A DNA stretch of 64,000 nt from Paenibacillus ferrarius (lineage in GTDB: Bacteria; Bacillota; Bacilli; Paenibacillales; NBRC-103111), in assembly GCF_002027705.1 (NCBI RefSeq), contig NZ_MBTG01000066.1, positions 124,001 through 188,000 of the forward strand, given 5' to 3'. Each line of letters starts with the position of its first letter. Within the stretch, counting starts at the first letter, position 1. Of the stretch, positions 33,502 through 43,299 are shown piece after piece. The notes under the pieces were generated by a model. That model saw nothing but the letters and a program-made list of their open reading frames with translations, was not told the origin of the DNA and made no database searches. Both the position numbers and the translations under genes were made by a program.

Positions 33502-33543
33502 GAATCTGTATACGCCAGTATATGCGGGCGATAGAGGTTCGGC

Positions 33544-33566
33544 AGAGGGCATTTGCCCTCTTTTTT
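33544..33566 (+). terminator. terminator of cotE
   Basis: GAGGGCA (33545-33551) and TGCCCTC (33554-33560) with a two-base centre, followed by six T. Confidence 0.8.
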
Positions 33567-33641
33567 GTTTTTTGTCAATAATTGGGCGTATGTACGGTCG
33601 ATTGAACGGATAGGTCATGTGAGGAATGGGGAGCCAAGGCC

Positions 33642-35090
33642 ATGGAAACTTTTTTGCTGCACGCACAGGAAAAAGAAGCACTGGAGCTGGCGGGACTTAT
33701 ACGTGTCCCCAGCGGAACAAAGCTCCCTGAGAATTGGCGCGGCACGGTCATCCTTCACTGGGGAGCAGCGCACGATGAGCTGCCGAATAGGCAAGCTTTA
33801 CAGCCAATTAAAGCGATTGTGAGAGCTCAGAAACGTTCGAAGCGCGATGAATTGCTGCAGATGCATGGGATCAAGACGATTGCTTCCTATGGCTCACTTG
33901 GCGGCAAGGAGGAACGACCAGCCTTTACGTATAAATATAAAGTAGCTATCTTTCATTTGCAGACATTAGTCGTATATGAGAAAAAAGAAACCTTGTTGTT
34001 ATCGGAGAAAACACTCGTTGACCAGAGACAGTCGAGTGTTCATTCGGCCTACATAGAAGTGGCTCCTGAGCGGGCAAGCTTTCATGTTCGCAGAGCAAGC
34101 CGCGAAGCTGTCAAAGCGATCTATGCCTTGGGTTTGGATTATGGGTTAGTCACCATCGGTGTGCTGCGCAGCGGTCACACGTTGGTACTGGATGTTGATC
34201 CTGTTCCTAAGCTGAACGGGAGGCTGGCTTCGCTGTATGCGCAAGCGATCGACCGCTACGAGATGGGCTTGGCGAAGGAGCTGCGCCGCAAGGAGCGCGT
34301 GATGCTTGGCAGCGACCCTGAGTTTCTGCTGCTGAGCCCGCAGGGCAAAGTCGTCTTCGCTGACCGCTTTCTGACGCGGGAGGGCGAGGTGGGCTGCGAT
34401 GCGATCGTGCTCAGCGGCCAGCGCTTGATTCTTCCGCTGGCGGAGCTGCGCCCGCAGCCAAGTACGGACCCGCGTGAGCTGGCGAGGAATCTGCAGGCTA
34501 CGATGCAGCTCGCCACGCGGAAGATCGAAGACGAGAGCCTCGCTTGGCTCTCGGGCGGCATGCCGGTGGGAGGCTACCCCCTCGGCGGACATATCCACTT
34601 CAGCCGCTGCTGGCTGAATGGGCATTTGCTGCGCGCGCTCGATAATTACCTCGCGCTGCCCTTGATCTTGATCGAGGGCGAGTCGACACGCGAGCGCCGC
34701 CCTCGGTACGGTTTTCTCGGCGACTTTCGGAAGAAGTCGCACGGAGGCTTCGAGTACCGCACACTGCCGAGCTGGATGCAGTCGCCGGTCATCACGCGCG
34801 GCATCTTTGCTCTTGCTTCGTTGATCGCGGACAATTACTGGCTGCTCACGCGGCAACCCTTGCAGGAGCCGGATGTGCAAGCAGCCTACTATCGCGGAGA
34901 TAAACAGCGGCTTCAAGCCACAGTTGCGAAGCTTTGGCAGGATCTTGAACAATTGAATGGGTATGAGGTCTATGCAGCGGATCTGGATCGGCTCCAAGCA
35001 AGAGTAATGTCCATGGAACCATGGGATGAAAGAGCGGATATTCGCAAGGCTTGGAAAATTGCTCCGTATCACCCTGAAAGAAGCTTTTGA
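33642..35090 (+). CDS. putative amidoligase (COOH-NH2 ligase type) with ATP-grasp-like region
   Basis: 482 residues. The middle (about 130-210) resembles the end of YheC/YheD ATP-grasp coat proteins: AVKAIYALGLDYGLVTIGVL followed by DVDPVPKLNG. From about residue 220 it has the amidoligase pattern LGSDPEFLLLSPQGK, GCDAI, LAELRPQPSTDP and YPLGGHIHFS, then FEYRTLPSWM. These glutamine-synthetase-like ligases are predicted to form amide bonds between amino and carboxyl groups. Next to cotE, it may modify spore coat or wall peptides; that is inference. The central part is much more GC-rich than the ends. Confidence 0.8.
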   Translation: METFLLHAQEKEALELAGLIRVPSGTKLPENWRGTVILHWGAAHDELPNRQALQPIKAIVRAQKRSKRDELLQMHGIKTIASYGSLGGKEERPAFTYKYKVAIFHLQTLVVYEKKETLLLSEKTLVDQRQSSVHSAYIEVAPERASFHVRRASREAVKAIYALGLDYGLVTIGVLRSGHTLVLDVDPVPKLNGRLASLYAQAIDRYEMGLAKELRRKERVMLGSDPEFLLLSPQGKVVFADRFLTREGEVGCDAIVLSGQRLILPLAELRPQPSTDPRELARNLQATMQLATRKIEDESLAWLSGGMPVGGYPLGGHIHFSRCWLNGHLLRALDNYLALPLILIEGESTRERRPRYGFLGDFRKKSHGGFEYRTLPSWMQSPVITRGIFALASLIADNYWLLTRQPLQEPDVQAAYYRGDKQRLQATVAKLWQDLEQLNGYEVYAADLDRLQARVMSMEPWDERADIRKAWKIAPYHPERSF

Positions 35091-35100
35091 AGAACAAATC

Positions 35101-35115
35101 ATGTTATAATAACAT
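35101..35115. promoter_or_regulatory. palindrome overlapping an extended -10 in the mutS leader
   Basis: ATGTTATAATAACAT is a perfect 7-1-7 palindrome and contains TGTTATAAT, an extended -10 promoter element for the mutS operon. A dimeric regulator bound here would block transcription. The 230-base leader that follows carries a direct repeat TCTAGAGGCT (35166 and 35191) and no gene. Confidence 0.4.
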
Positions 35116-35347
35116 ACTACGATGATCTCTTGGGAAATAACTGTTCAGAGGTTAGATTGCGAGTCTCTAGAGGCTGGTTGAAGAACAATTTCTAGAGGCT
35201 CTTGTCGCTTGATAAGGAACACTTACTTACACGTTCAAAGCTCCTCATAGGCAGCTTCGATATGTCTTCTTTGCACACATATGAAAATTGTAATTGCTAG
35301 TTTCATAGTTTTATCATGAATACTGTAATTGGTTGGAGGAACGCAAG

Positions 35348-37972
35348 GTGGCCCAATATACGCCGATGATTCAGCAATACTTGGCCGTGAAGGCGCAAGT
35401 CCCGGATGCTTTTTTGTTTTTTCGTCTGGGAGATTTTTATGAAATGTTTTTTGACGATGCGATTAATGCTTCACGCGAGCTGGAGATTACGTTAACTGGC
35501 CGAGAAGGCGGCGCTGACGAGAAGATTCCGATGTGCGGAGTTCCTCATCACGCAGCAGAAAATTATATGTCGCGGCTCATCGAGAAGGGCTATAAAGTGG
35601 CGATTTGCGAGCAGGTGGAAGATCCTGCTGAAGCCAAAGGTGTCGTTCGCCGTGAAATCGTCCGGATTGTCACGCCAGGAACGGTTATGGACAGCAAATT
35701 GTTAGGGGAATCGAGCAACAATTACATCGTTTCCATTGTGAACGAAGCGAATAATTATGCTTTTACAGCCTGTGATATTTCAACAGGCGAGCTGTACACG
35801 ACCCTGCTGAGCAACTCTTGGGAACTTGTTATTGATGAACTTAATGTGTATAACCCGTCAGAAATCATTACGAATCAAGGCAATCTCGCTACCATTCGCG
35901 AAACAGGCATTGCCTGGGGGCGCAGTACGGTATTAACAGAGTGGACAGAGGTCGATGAGAAGCTGCTGGATGAGCATTTCGCAGAAGATTCTGCTCTAGC
36001 TACGCTATCTGCTTTGAATCGGCAAGGCGTAGCTTCCTTGCTGGCTTATTTGAAAGAAACGCAGAAACGCGCGCTGACACATGTCAAGCATATTCGTGTG
36101 TATGAACCGGATCAATTCATGACGATGGATCCTTTCACACGTAGAAATCTTGAACTGGTCGAAACAGTCCGCGAACGCGCCAAAAAAGGCTCACTGCTTT
36201 GGCTGCTGGACAAAACTGTGACGGCGATGGGTGCGCGCATGCTGCGCCGCTGGATTGAGAAGCCGCTGATGAGCGTTACGCGCATCGAAGAGCGTTTGGA
36301 AGCTGTGAACCTACTCTATAATCAGCTTATCGTCCGTGAAGATGTGAAGCAGGCCTTGAAGGAAGTTTATGATTTGGAACGGCTGGTGGCGCGTATCTCC
36401 TATGGGAATGCGAATGCCCGCGATATGATCGCTTTGAAGCATTCCTTGCAGCAGGTTCCTCTGCTGCAAGAGGTCTGTGCAGCTTCCGGCTCCGAAACAC
36501 TGCGCAAGCTAGTCGACAATATGGACAACTGCGATGATGTGATGTCATGGATTGCCAGCGCCATTGAAGATGAGCCTCCGGTGTCTATCCGCGATGGCGG
36601 CATGATTCGGGAAGGCTACCAGCCTTATCTGGACCAACTCAGGGAAGCGAGCAAGAACGGCAAGCAGTGGATCGCTGAGCTTGAGCGTCAGGAGCGGGAG
36701 GCGACAGGCATCAAGTCGCTGAAAATCGGCTACAACAAGGTGTTTGGTTACTTTATTGAAGTGACGAAGGCGAACATGTCCGCCTTGCAGGAAGGCCGTT
36801 ACGAGCGCAAACAAACGCTGGCGAATGCCGAACGTTATGTGACGCCGGAGCTCAAAGAGAAAGAAGCGCTTATTCTGGAAGCGCAGGATAAAATGGTTGA
36901 TCTGGAGTATGAGCTGTTCACGGAACTTCGCGACCGGATCTCTCAGCATATCTCCAGACTGCAGAAGCTGGCGGAAGTTATTGCGACCGCTGATGTGTAT
37001 CAATCGCTGGCTGCGGTCAGCGCGGCGCAGCACTTCCGCAAGCCGGAGATCGGCGAAGGCTTCGATCTGTTGATCGAGGAAGGCCGCCATCCGGTTGTGG
37101 AGGCGGTCATCCAAGACGGCTCGTTCATCGCGAACGATACGCGTTTGGAGCAGGAGCAGGGCCGCATCCTGCTCATTACCGGTCCGAATATGGCCGGCAA
37201 AAGTACCTACATGCGGCAAGTTGCCGTCATCTGCCTGCTCGCGCAGATCGGCTGCTTTGTACCTGCCCGATCCGCGCGCATCCCGGTCACGGACCGGATC
37301 TTCACGAGGATCGGTGCTGCGGATGACTTAATCGGCGGGCAAAGTACCTTCATGGTTGAGATGATGGACATCCAAGTCATGACCGAGAAGGCAACAAGCA
37401 GAAGCTTGGTCATCATCGATGAGCTTGGCCGCGGCACCTCAACAGGTGAAGGCATGGCCATCGCGCAGGCTGTGATTGAATTCCTGCATGACCGCATCGG
37501 CTGCAAGACGCTTGTGTCAACGCATTTCCACGAGCTTGCCCATCTGGAGGAAAGCCTCCTGCATCTGCGCAATCACTGCATGGCCGTGAAAGAGAGCGGC
37601 AGGCAGGTCACCTTCCTGCGCAAGCTCATTCCCGGGGCAGCCAGTACGAGTTACGGCATCTATTGTGCCGAAATCGCCGGGCTGCCGGATACGATCATTC
37701 AGCGCTCATACGAGCTGCTGAATGGCTTTGAAGAGCGGGCGGCTGGCGCAGCTCAGACCGCCGCAACAACGGCTGCCCCGCAGGCGAAGGCAGCCCCGAT
37801 CCAGCAGCTGTCCCTCTTCGAGGAGGACAGCCCTTCAAGCGCTGCCGTCAAGAAGAAGCCGGACGGCAAAGCTCAGCTTGTGATCGACCAGCTCAAGGGG
37901 ATTGATTTAATTAATATGACGCCGCTGCAGGCGCTTAATTTAGTATACGAATGGAAACAAAAGCTGCAATAA
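35348..37972 (+). CDS. mutS: DNA mismatch repair protein MutS
   Basis: 874 residues. It recognises mispaired bases. The mismatch-reading motif is F30-Y-E32 in RLGDFYEMFF. The ATPase has Walker A GPNMAGKST (612-620), ELGRGTSTGEG and STHFHELAHL. The C-terminus carries a QLSLFEE clamp-binding motif (about residues 820-826) and a dimerisation end. I choose GTG 35348 because GGAGG lies eight bases upstream and Bacillus MutS starts at this point. Coding GC rises in the second half. Confidence 0.97.
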   Translation: MAQYTPMIQQYLAVKAQVPDAFLFFRLGDFYEMFFDDAINASRELEITLTGREGGADEKIPMCGVPHHAAENYMSRLIEKGYKVAICEQVEDPAEAKGVVRREIVRIVTPGTVMDSKLLGESSNNYIVSIVNEANNYAFTACDISTGELYTTLLSNSWELVIDELNVYNPSEIITNQGNLATIRETGIAWGRSTVLTEWTEVDEKLLDEHFAEDSALATLSALNRQGVASLLAYLKETQKRALTHVKHIRVYEPDQFMTMDPFTRRNLELVETVRERAKKGSLLWLLDKTVTAMGARMLRRWIEKPLMSVTRIEERLEAVNLLYNQLIVREDVKQALKEVYDLERLVARISYGNANARDMIALKHSLQQVPLLQEVCAASGSETLRKLVDNMDNCDDVMSWIASAIEDEPPVSIRDGGMIREGYQPYLDQLREASKNGKQWIAELERQEREATGIKSLKIGYNKVFGYFIEVTKANMSALQEGRYERKQTLANAERYVTPELKEKEALILEAQDKMVDLEYELFTELRDRISQHISRLQKLAEVIATADVYQSLAAVSAAQHFRKPEIGEGFDLLIEEGRHPVVEAVIQDGSFIANDTRLEQEQGRILLITGPNMAGKSTYMRQVAVICLLAQIGCFVPARSARIPVTDRIFTRIGAADDLIGGQSTFMVEMMDIQVMTEKATSRSLVIIDELGRGTSTGEGMAIAQAVIEFLHDRIGCKTLVSTHFHELAHLEESLLHLRNHCMAVKESGRQVTFLRKLIPGAASTSYGIYCAEIAGLPDTIIQRSYELLNGFEERAAGAAQTAATTAAPQAKAAPIQQLSLFEEDSPSSAAVKKKPDGKAQLVIDQLKGIDLINMTPLQALNLVYEWKQKLQ

Positions 37973-38011
37973 TTTTAATCATTTCATCTTACAATTCAAG
38001 GAGAGACGCAT

Positions 38012-39448
38012 ATGAACCAACAGCCAAGATTGAAAACAATGAAGGTTTCCTTAGCGCTTGCGTCGGCTTTGATGACGGTGCTGCCCGTAAGTGCTATCGC
38101 ACAAGAAGATTTGCAAACTCAGCAAGTTCGAGAAATCATCGGTAAAATGCATGTGAGCGGTGTGACAGAAGAAGCGCTTGCGAATCAAAGCATTAAGCAA
38201 ATGATTGCGGGATTAAAAGATCCATATACGGTATTTTTTAGCAAGGAAGAATATAATCAGTTCACCAGCTCGCTGGAAAATAATTATGTTGGTATGGGTG
38301 CGCGCATCGGTATTGATGAGAGCGGAGTCTACTTGTCAGAAATTTTCGCAGGGTCTCCAGCTGAAATTGCCGGCTTAAAGCGTGATGATTATGTTCGTGC
38401 TGTCGATGGCGTCACCGCCTCCAAAACCTCCATTGATGAAGTGCGCAACAAGATTGTCGGTGTCGAAGGCTCCAAAGTGAAAGTTACAGTGGAGCGAGAA
38501 GGCAAAGAGCTTACGGTAGAGCTTACTCGCAAAGGCGTGAATGTCCCCGAGGTTTACAGCCAAAGCTTCTCTAATGGTGTTGGCTATATCCAAATTACTG
38601 AGTTCTCAAGTGACGCTGATGAAGACTTTGACACGCAATTAGCGGCGCTTCAAGCGAAAGGCTTGAAAACGTTGATTCTCGATGTGCGCAATAATCCAGG
38701 CGGCCTTGTTGATACGGCACAGAACATTGCCAAGCATTTTGTCAAAGAAGGCGTCTTGATTCATACGCGTGATCGCAATGGCGAAGATGATCCTGTTCTA
38801 ATTACAGGAGGTTCGGAGTTAAACATTCCTGTTTATGTTTTGGCTAATGAAAATAGCGCAAGCGCATCGGAAGTTTTATCTGGCGCATTGCAGGATTATA
38901 ACGTAGCGAAAGTAATCGGCATGCAAACTTACGGCAAAGGCAGCGTACAACAGCTGTATCAGCTGGATAATAACAGTGCGCTGAAAGTAACGATTGAAGA
39001 GTACTTGACGCCGAATAAGCGTAAAGTGAACAAAGTTGGCATCACACCAGATATTAAAGTGGATGGAGCTGCAGCACAGTTAATCACAGCTTTGCATCAA
39101 TCCGGCATCGCGGATATTAATGTGCAGATTTCTAAGCATTCTGTAACCTTTAATGGTGTTGAAACGGCAACAGGCTTCGGCAGCTTTCATGAAAACGGGA
39201 AATTATATGCGTCAACCCGTGGGCTTGCTGCACTTGTCGGTGCTACGATTACGTGGAATGAGGCCAATCGTACCGTTGAAGTCGCTGACAGTAAAGGAAC
39301 GCATGCCATTCCAGTTGAAGCTGATAAGCTGATCATTGAAAATGGTGCAAGCTATGTTAATGTCGATCTGTTTGATGATTATTTTCCACAGCTGAAAGTG
39401 AATGACCAAGGAGAGAATGTTTCCATTCGCGCAGTAAAGGGGAACTAG
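38012..39448 (+). CDS. S41 family C-terminal processing peptidase with PDZ domain
   Basis: 478 residues with a signal peptide (LALASALMTVLPVSAIAQ). A PDZ domain at about residues 90-175 is followed by the S41 core: FSSDADEDFDTQL, ILDVRNNPGGLVD, the catalytic Ser in NENSASASEVLSGAL and Lys in QTYGKGSVQQ. The last 110 residues resemble a copper-amine-oxidase-N/StaP-like wall domain. It cleaves proteins outside the membrane. Its position between mutS and mutL is unusual compared with Bacillus, where the two genes adjoin. Confidence 0.9.
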   Translation: MNQQPRLKTMKVSLALASALMTVLPVSAIAQEDLQTQQVREIIGKMHVSGVTEEALANQSIKQMIAGLKDPYTVFFSKEEYNQFTSSLENNYVGMGARIGIDESGVYLSEIFAGSPAEIAGLKRDDYVRAVDGVTASKTSIDEVRNKIVGVEGSKVKVTVEREGKELTVELTRKGVNVPEVYSQSFSNGVGYIQITEFSSDADEDFDTQLAALQAKGLKTLILDVRNNPGGLVDTAQNIAKHFVKEGVLIHTRDRNGEDDPVLITGGSELNIPVYVLANENSASASEVLSGALQDYNVAKVIGMQTYGKGSVQQLYQLDNNSALKVTIEEYLTPNKRKVNKVGITPDIKVDGAAAQLITALHQSGIADINVQISKHSVTFNGVETATGFGSFHENGKLYASTRGLAALVGATITWNEANRTVEVADSKGTHAIPVEADKLIIENGASYVNVDLFDDYFPQLKVNDQGENVSIRAVKGN

Positions 39449-39453
39449 GAAAT

Positions 39454-41490
39454 ATGGGTAAAATTCAACTCTTAAGCGAACATATAGCGAACCAGATTGC
39501 AGCCGGGGAAGTGGTGGAACGCCCTTCCTCTGTTGTGAAGGAACTCGTTGAGAATTCGGTTGATGCTGAGAGCACACGAATTGACGTGACCATCGAAGAG
39601 GGCGGGCTTCAGTTAATACGCGTATCCGACAATGGGTCTGGGATGGCGCTGGAGGATTGCGAGCTGGCGTTTCAGCGTCATGCGACGAGCAAGATCGCAA
39701 CGAGCAAGGATTTGTTCTCGATTCGGACATTAGGTTTTCGAGGCGAGGCTTTGCCGAGTATTGCTTCCGTCTCGAAGCTGGAATGCGTCACAAGCTCAAC
39801 TACTGATGGCTTGGGGCGCAAAGTTCTCATCGAAGGCGGCACGATTCGCAGTGTCGAGGAAACAGCTGCTTCGCGGGGGACGGAAGTTACGGTAAGAGAT
39901 TTGTTCTACAATACGCCGGCTCGCTTGAAGTATATGAAGACGATTCAGACGGAGCTTGGGCACATCTCTGATTATTTGTACAGATTAGCCCTGGCGCATC
40001 CCGGCATCGCTTTCTCGTTGAAGCACAACGGCAATGTGCTTCTCCAGACGCTTGGCAACGGTGATTTGCTGCAAGTGATTGCCGGCATCTATGGCACGGC
40101 CATAGGCAAGCAAATGCTTCCACTCCAAGTGGAAAGCTTGGATTATACCATCTCGGGCTTCGTGGCGAAGCCCGAGATGACCCGCGCGAACCGAGGCGGC
40201 ATATCGACCATCGTGAATGGTCGATACGTGCGCAATTTCGCGCTGAATCAAGCTCTGCTGCAGGGGTATCATACCCTGCTGCCGATCAACCGCTTTCCCG
40301 TCGCGGTGCTGCAGATCGGGATGGACCCTTCCTTGGTGGATGTGAACGTGCATCCATCCAAGCTTGAGGTCCGCTTCAGCAAAGAAGCGGAGTTGACCGC
40401 ACTCATCGAAGCGGAAGTGAAGCGATTGTTCGGCAGACAAGTGCTGATTCCGCAAGGCGTCAAGCCGGCAGCGCCGAAAGGCGCTTACGTGCAGGAACAG
40501 CTGGATCTGGCAAGGACATTAGAGCCTGCGCCTGCGCCTGCGCCTAAGCAGCAATCCTTCACACCAACAGAGATGTCGATTCAGAACGCTGGTCAACAGC
40601 GGGAGTCCAAAGCTCAGAGCTTTGCAGAAGCTCCGCCTCAAATCAAAGAAATCTTGACTCCGTACCGGTCAGATTCAGGGAAGACAAGTGAAGTCCCAGC
40701 ATGGACACCAAGGGTGGAGTCCACAAAAAGCACATTCACGCCAGCGGTTTCCAGTCCCGTTCGTACCCAATCAACATCCAGTAACGCGTATGCACCTCCA
40801 AGCGGTAATCCAAGAAGCGCTTCGATCCAGCAGCAGCGCCGCACGAATGAAGCCTTCATGGACTTGCTGCCGGCGACGACGGACAGCGAGACGCCGAAAC
40901 TGCCGGCATTTCCAAGATTAGATCCCATTGGACAAATGCATGGCACGTATTTGGTCGCGCAGAATGATGAAGGACTTTTCTTGATTGACCAGCATGCTGC
41001 GCATGAACGAATTAACTATGAATATTATTACGAGCGTTTTGGCAATCCTGCTGAGGCAAGCCAAGAATTGCTCGTTCCGATTACATTGGAATTCACACCG
41101 TCGGAAGCTGGTTTGATTGCGGACAAGCTGTCTTTGTTTGAACAGGCGGGCGTGTATATGGAAGCCTTCGGGGGAAATACGTTCCTCGTTCGCGCTCATC
41201 CGCATTGGTTCCCGTCCGGTGAGGAAAAAGGGATCGTCGAAGAAATGTGCGAGTGGGTGCTGAGCGAGAAAAAGGCCGTAGATATCGCCAAGTTAAGAGA
41301 AAAAGCAGCCATCATGTGTTCGTGCAAAGCGTCGATCAAAGCCAATCAAGGTCTCAGCGTTCTTGAAATGGAAACATTGATAGACCGTCTTGCCAGCTGC
41401 CGTAATCCGTATACGTGTCCGCATGGTCGACCGATTGTTGTTAGTTTTACGACTTATGAGTTGGAAAAAATGTTTAAGCGAGTGATGTAA
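39454..41490 (+). CDS. mutL: DNA mismatch repair protein MutL
   Basis: 678 residues. The GHKL ATPase motifs are present: VKELVENSVDA, VSDNGSGM, TLGFRGEALPSI. The linker (about 345-480) is long and Pro/Ser/Gln-rich. The C-terminal nickase domain has the metal motif DQHAAHERINYEYY, SCKASIKA and CPHGRP, so this MutL is an endonuclease, as in organisms lacking MutH. It begins five bases after the S41 stop. Together with MutS it repairs replication errors. Confidence 0.97.
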   Translation: MGKIQLLSEHIANQIAAGEVVERPSSVVKELVENSVDAESTRIDVTIEEGGLQLIRVSDNGSGMALEDCELAFQRHATSKIATSKDLFSIRTLGFRGEALPSIASVSKLECVTSSTTDGLGRKVLIEGGTIRSVEETAASRGTEVTVRDLFYNTPARLKYMKTIQTELGHISDYLYRLALAHPGIAFSLKHNGNVLLQTLGNGDLLQVIAGIYGTAIGKQMLPLQVESLDYTISGFVAKPEMTRANRGGISTIVNGRYVRNFALNQALLQGYHTLLPINRFPVAVLQIGMDPSLVDVNVHPSKLEVRFSKEAELTALIEAEVKRLFGRQVLIPQGVKPAAPKGAYVQEQLDLARTLEPAPAPAPKQQSFTPTEMSIQNAGQQRESKAQSFAEAPPQIKEILTPYRSDSGKTSEVPAWTPRVESTKSTFTPAVSSPVRTQSTSSNAYAPPSGNPRSASIQQQRRTNEAFMDLLPATTDSETPKLPAFPRLDPIGQMHGTYLVAQNDEGLFLIDQHAAHERINYEYYYERFGNPAEASQELLVPITLEFTPSEAGLIADKLSLFEQAGVYMEAFGGNTFLVRAHPHWFPSGEEKGIVEEMCEWVLSEKKAVDIAKLREKAAIMCSCKASIKANQGLSVLEMETLIDRLASCRNPYTCPHGRPIVVSFTTYELEKMFKRVM

Positions 41491-41494
41491 ATCC

Positions 41495-42271
41495 GTGTTA
41501 GTTACAACTTCATACAATCCGTCCAAGGAACTGCTGCACAAAGCAGGGCGACTAGCGGCGGATTATGGCGGTCAACTTGTTCAGCGCAAAAAGTATTCTT
41601 TGGAACATCTTAGGAAAAATTATAAAGAAAAGTCCCTTCTGCTTGTGACCAGAGATGAGATCAGGTACTATGAAGATGACCATCCTGCGTATTTTTTCCA
41701 CCCGAGTATGGCGCTCGTTCGTGTGAAACGGATGCAGCGGGGGGAATCCGACCTCTTGATTGAGGCTTCAGGTGCAGAAGCAGGTCATGTTATTGTGGAC
41801 TGTACAGCCGGATTAGCTTCGGATGCGATTGTCTTTTCCTATGCGGTTGGCAAGCAGGGAAAAGTGACTGCTCTAGAAAGCGAAGAAATCCCGGCGATGC
41901 TGATTCATGAAGGGTTAGCCGTATATGAATCAGAAATTGCGGAGCTTAACGAAGCAATGAGACGTATCGAAGTCAAACAAACGAATCATCTCGCTTATTT
42001 GCAGCAGCTTGCTGACCAAAGTGTGGATATCGTTTATTTTGATCCGATGTTCCGCAGTCCGATTGAGGAATCTCAAGCGATTTCTCATCTTCGGCGCAGT
42101 GCGAACGATGAAGCCGTAAGCTTAGCTTCCCTCTCAGAAGCCAGACGTGTCGCCCGCAAGAGCATCGTGCTCAAAGAAAGCAGAGACAGTAAAGAGTTTG
42201 ATCGGCTCGGATTCGAGCATGTCTTAAGATCAACGACCAAAACAACGTATGGAGTGATTCGACTGTGTTAG
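41495..42271 (+). CDS. RsmJ-like SAM-dependent methyltransferase
   Basis: 258 residues of the PF04445 class I methyltransferase group. HVIVDCTAGLASDAIVFSYA is motif I for SAM, and VDIVYFDPMFRSP is the DPM(Y/F) catalytic loop. The relative RsmJ methylates 16S rRNA, but Firmicutes members are untested. The GTG start lies five bases after mutL; the end overlaps miaA by seven bases, showing one operon. Confidence 0.85.
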   Translation: MLVTTSYNPSKELLHKAGRLAADYGGQLVQRKKYSLEHLRKNYKEKSLLLVTRDEIRYYEDDHPAYFFHPSMALVRVKRMQRGESDLLIEASGAEAGHVIVDCTAGLASDAIVFSYAVGKQGKVTALESEEIPAMLIHEGLAVYESEIAELNEAMRRIEVKQTNHLAYLQQLADQSVDIVYFDPMFRSPIEESQAISHLRRSANDEAVSLASLSEARRVARKSIVLKESRDSKEFDRLGFEHVLRSTTKTTYGVIRLC

Positions 42272-43233
42272 CCCCATCAGCCAAGCCGAAATTACTCGTG
42301 CTTCTTGGTCCCACGGCAGTTGGCAAAACCAAGCTGAGCTTAGAAATCGCTCAGCAGTTTGGCTGTGAAATTATTTCCGGTGATTCCATGCAGGTCTATC
42401 GTGGCATGGATATTGGAACAGCCAAAGCGAGCGAAGCTGAGCAGAAGCTTGTCCCGCATCATTTGATTGATATTCACGATCCTTCTTATCCCTTCTCGGC
42501 GGCTGAATTTCAAGAGCGCGTGAAGGATTTGATTATGGACATCCACTCGCGTGGCAAGATTCCTTTTATCGTAGGAGGAACGGGCCTTTATATCGAATCC
42601 GTCTGTTACAATTATCAGTTTACGGATGTCAGTATGGATGAAGCATTCCGCCAAGAACAGGAAGCATTCGCCCTCTCGAACGGGGATGAGGCGCTTCATC
42701 AGAGGCTGCGTGAGATTGATCCTGGCAGTGCGGATCGACTGCACGCCAATGATCGCAGAAGAGTTATACGTGCGCTTGAGATTTACCATGTTTCCGGTGA
42801 AACGATGTCAACTCATTTGGCTTCCCAGAAAAAAGAGTCGCCTTACGAACTATGTATTATTGGCTTAACGATGGACCGAGCGCTTCTCTATAAGCGTATC
42901 GAAGAGCGGATTGATGCCATGATGCAGGAGGGGCTTCTTGAAGAAGTGGAGTCTTTGCTTGCGGCCGGCTGTCCCAAACAAGCGATTTCCATGCAAGCTC
43001 TGGGCTACAAAGAGATCGTAAGTTATCTCGAAGGGGACATGAGTCTCGAAGCGGCAGTCACCCTATTGAAGCGTGATACACGCCGATATGCCAAGCGCCA
43101 ATTATCTTGGTTTCGGCATATGAAGGACATTCATTGGGTGGATGTAACGGATTCAGCAAATTTTTCTGCCCATTTCCAAATTATTAATGATATACTAGCA
43201 GGAAAGTTTGTACATAAAATTGAATATAATTAA
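42265..43233 (+). CDS. miaA: tRNA dimethylallyltransferase MiaA
   Basis: 322 residues. It adds a dimethylallyl group to A37 of tRNAs reading UNN codons. Substrate motifs are clear: GPTAVGKTKLS (P-loop), IISGDSMQVYRGMDIGTAK, HHLIDIHDP and VGGTGLYI. The GTG start overlaps the methyltransferase stop, with GGAGTGA before it. Confidence 0.97.
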   Translation: MLAPSAKPKLLVLLGPTAVGKTKLSLEIAQQFGCEIISGDSMQVYRGMDIGTAKASEAEQKLVPHHLIDIHDPSYPFSAAEFQERVKDLIMDIHSRGKIPFIVGGTGLYIESVCYNYQFTDVSMDEAFRQEQEAFALSNGDEALHQRLREIDPGSADRLHANDRRRVIRALEIYHVSGETMSTHLASQKKESPYELCIIGLTMDRALLYKRIEERIDAMMQEGLLEEVESLLAAGCPKQAISMQALGYKEIVSYLEGDMSLEAAVTLLKRDTRRYAKRQLSWFRHMKDIHWVDVTDSANFSAHFQIINDILAGKFVHKIEYN

Positions 43234-43299
43234 CAAATATCACCATTAGAAAATAGCGCCTTCAGGCGAAAGTTTCATTCCATTAAGGGGGACCTATTG

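Noticed and set aside
34146..35102. 318-codon minus-strand frame across the amidoligase gene
   Set aside because: Shadow of GC-rich coding sequence; arginine- and glutamine-rich, no ribosome site, no motif.
35116..35347. T-box or other riboswitch in the mutS leader
   Set aside because: I see no T-box consensus, specifier stem or terminator/antiterminator pair.
36545..37219. 224-codon minus-strand frame inside mutS
   Set aside because: Antisense shadow of a conserved gene.
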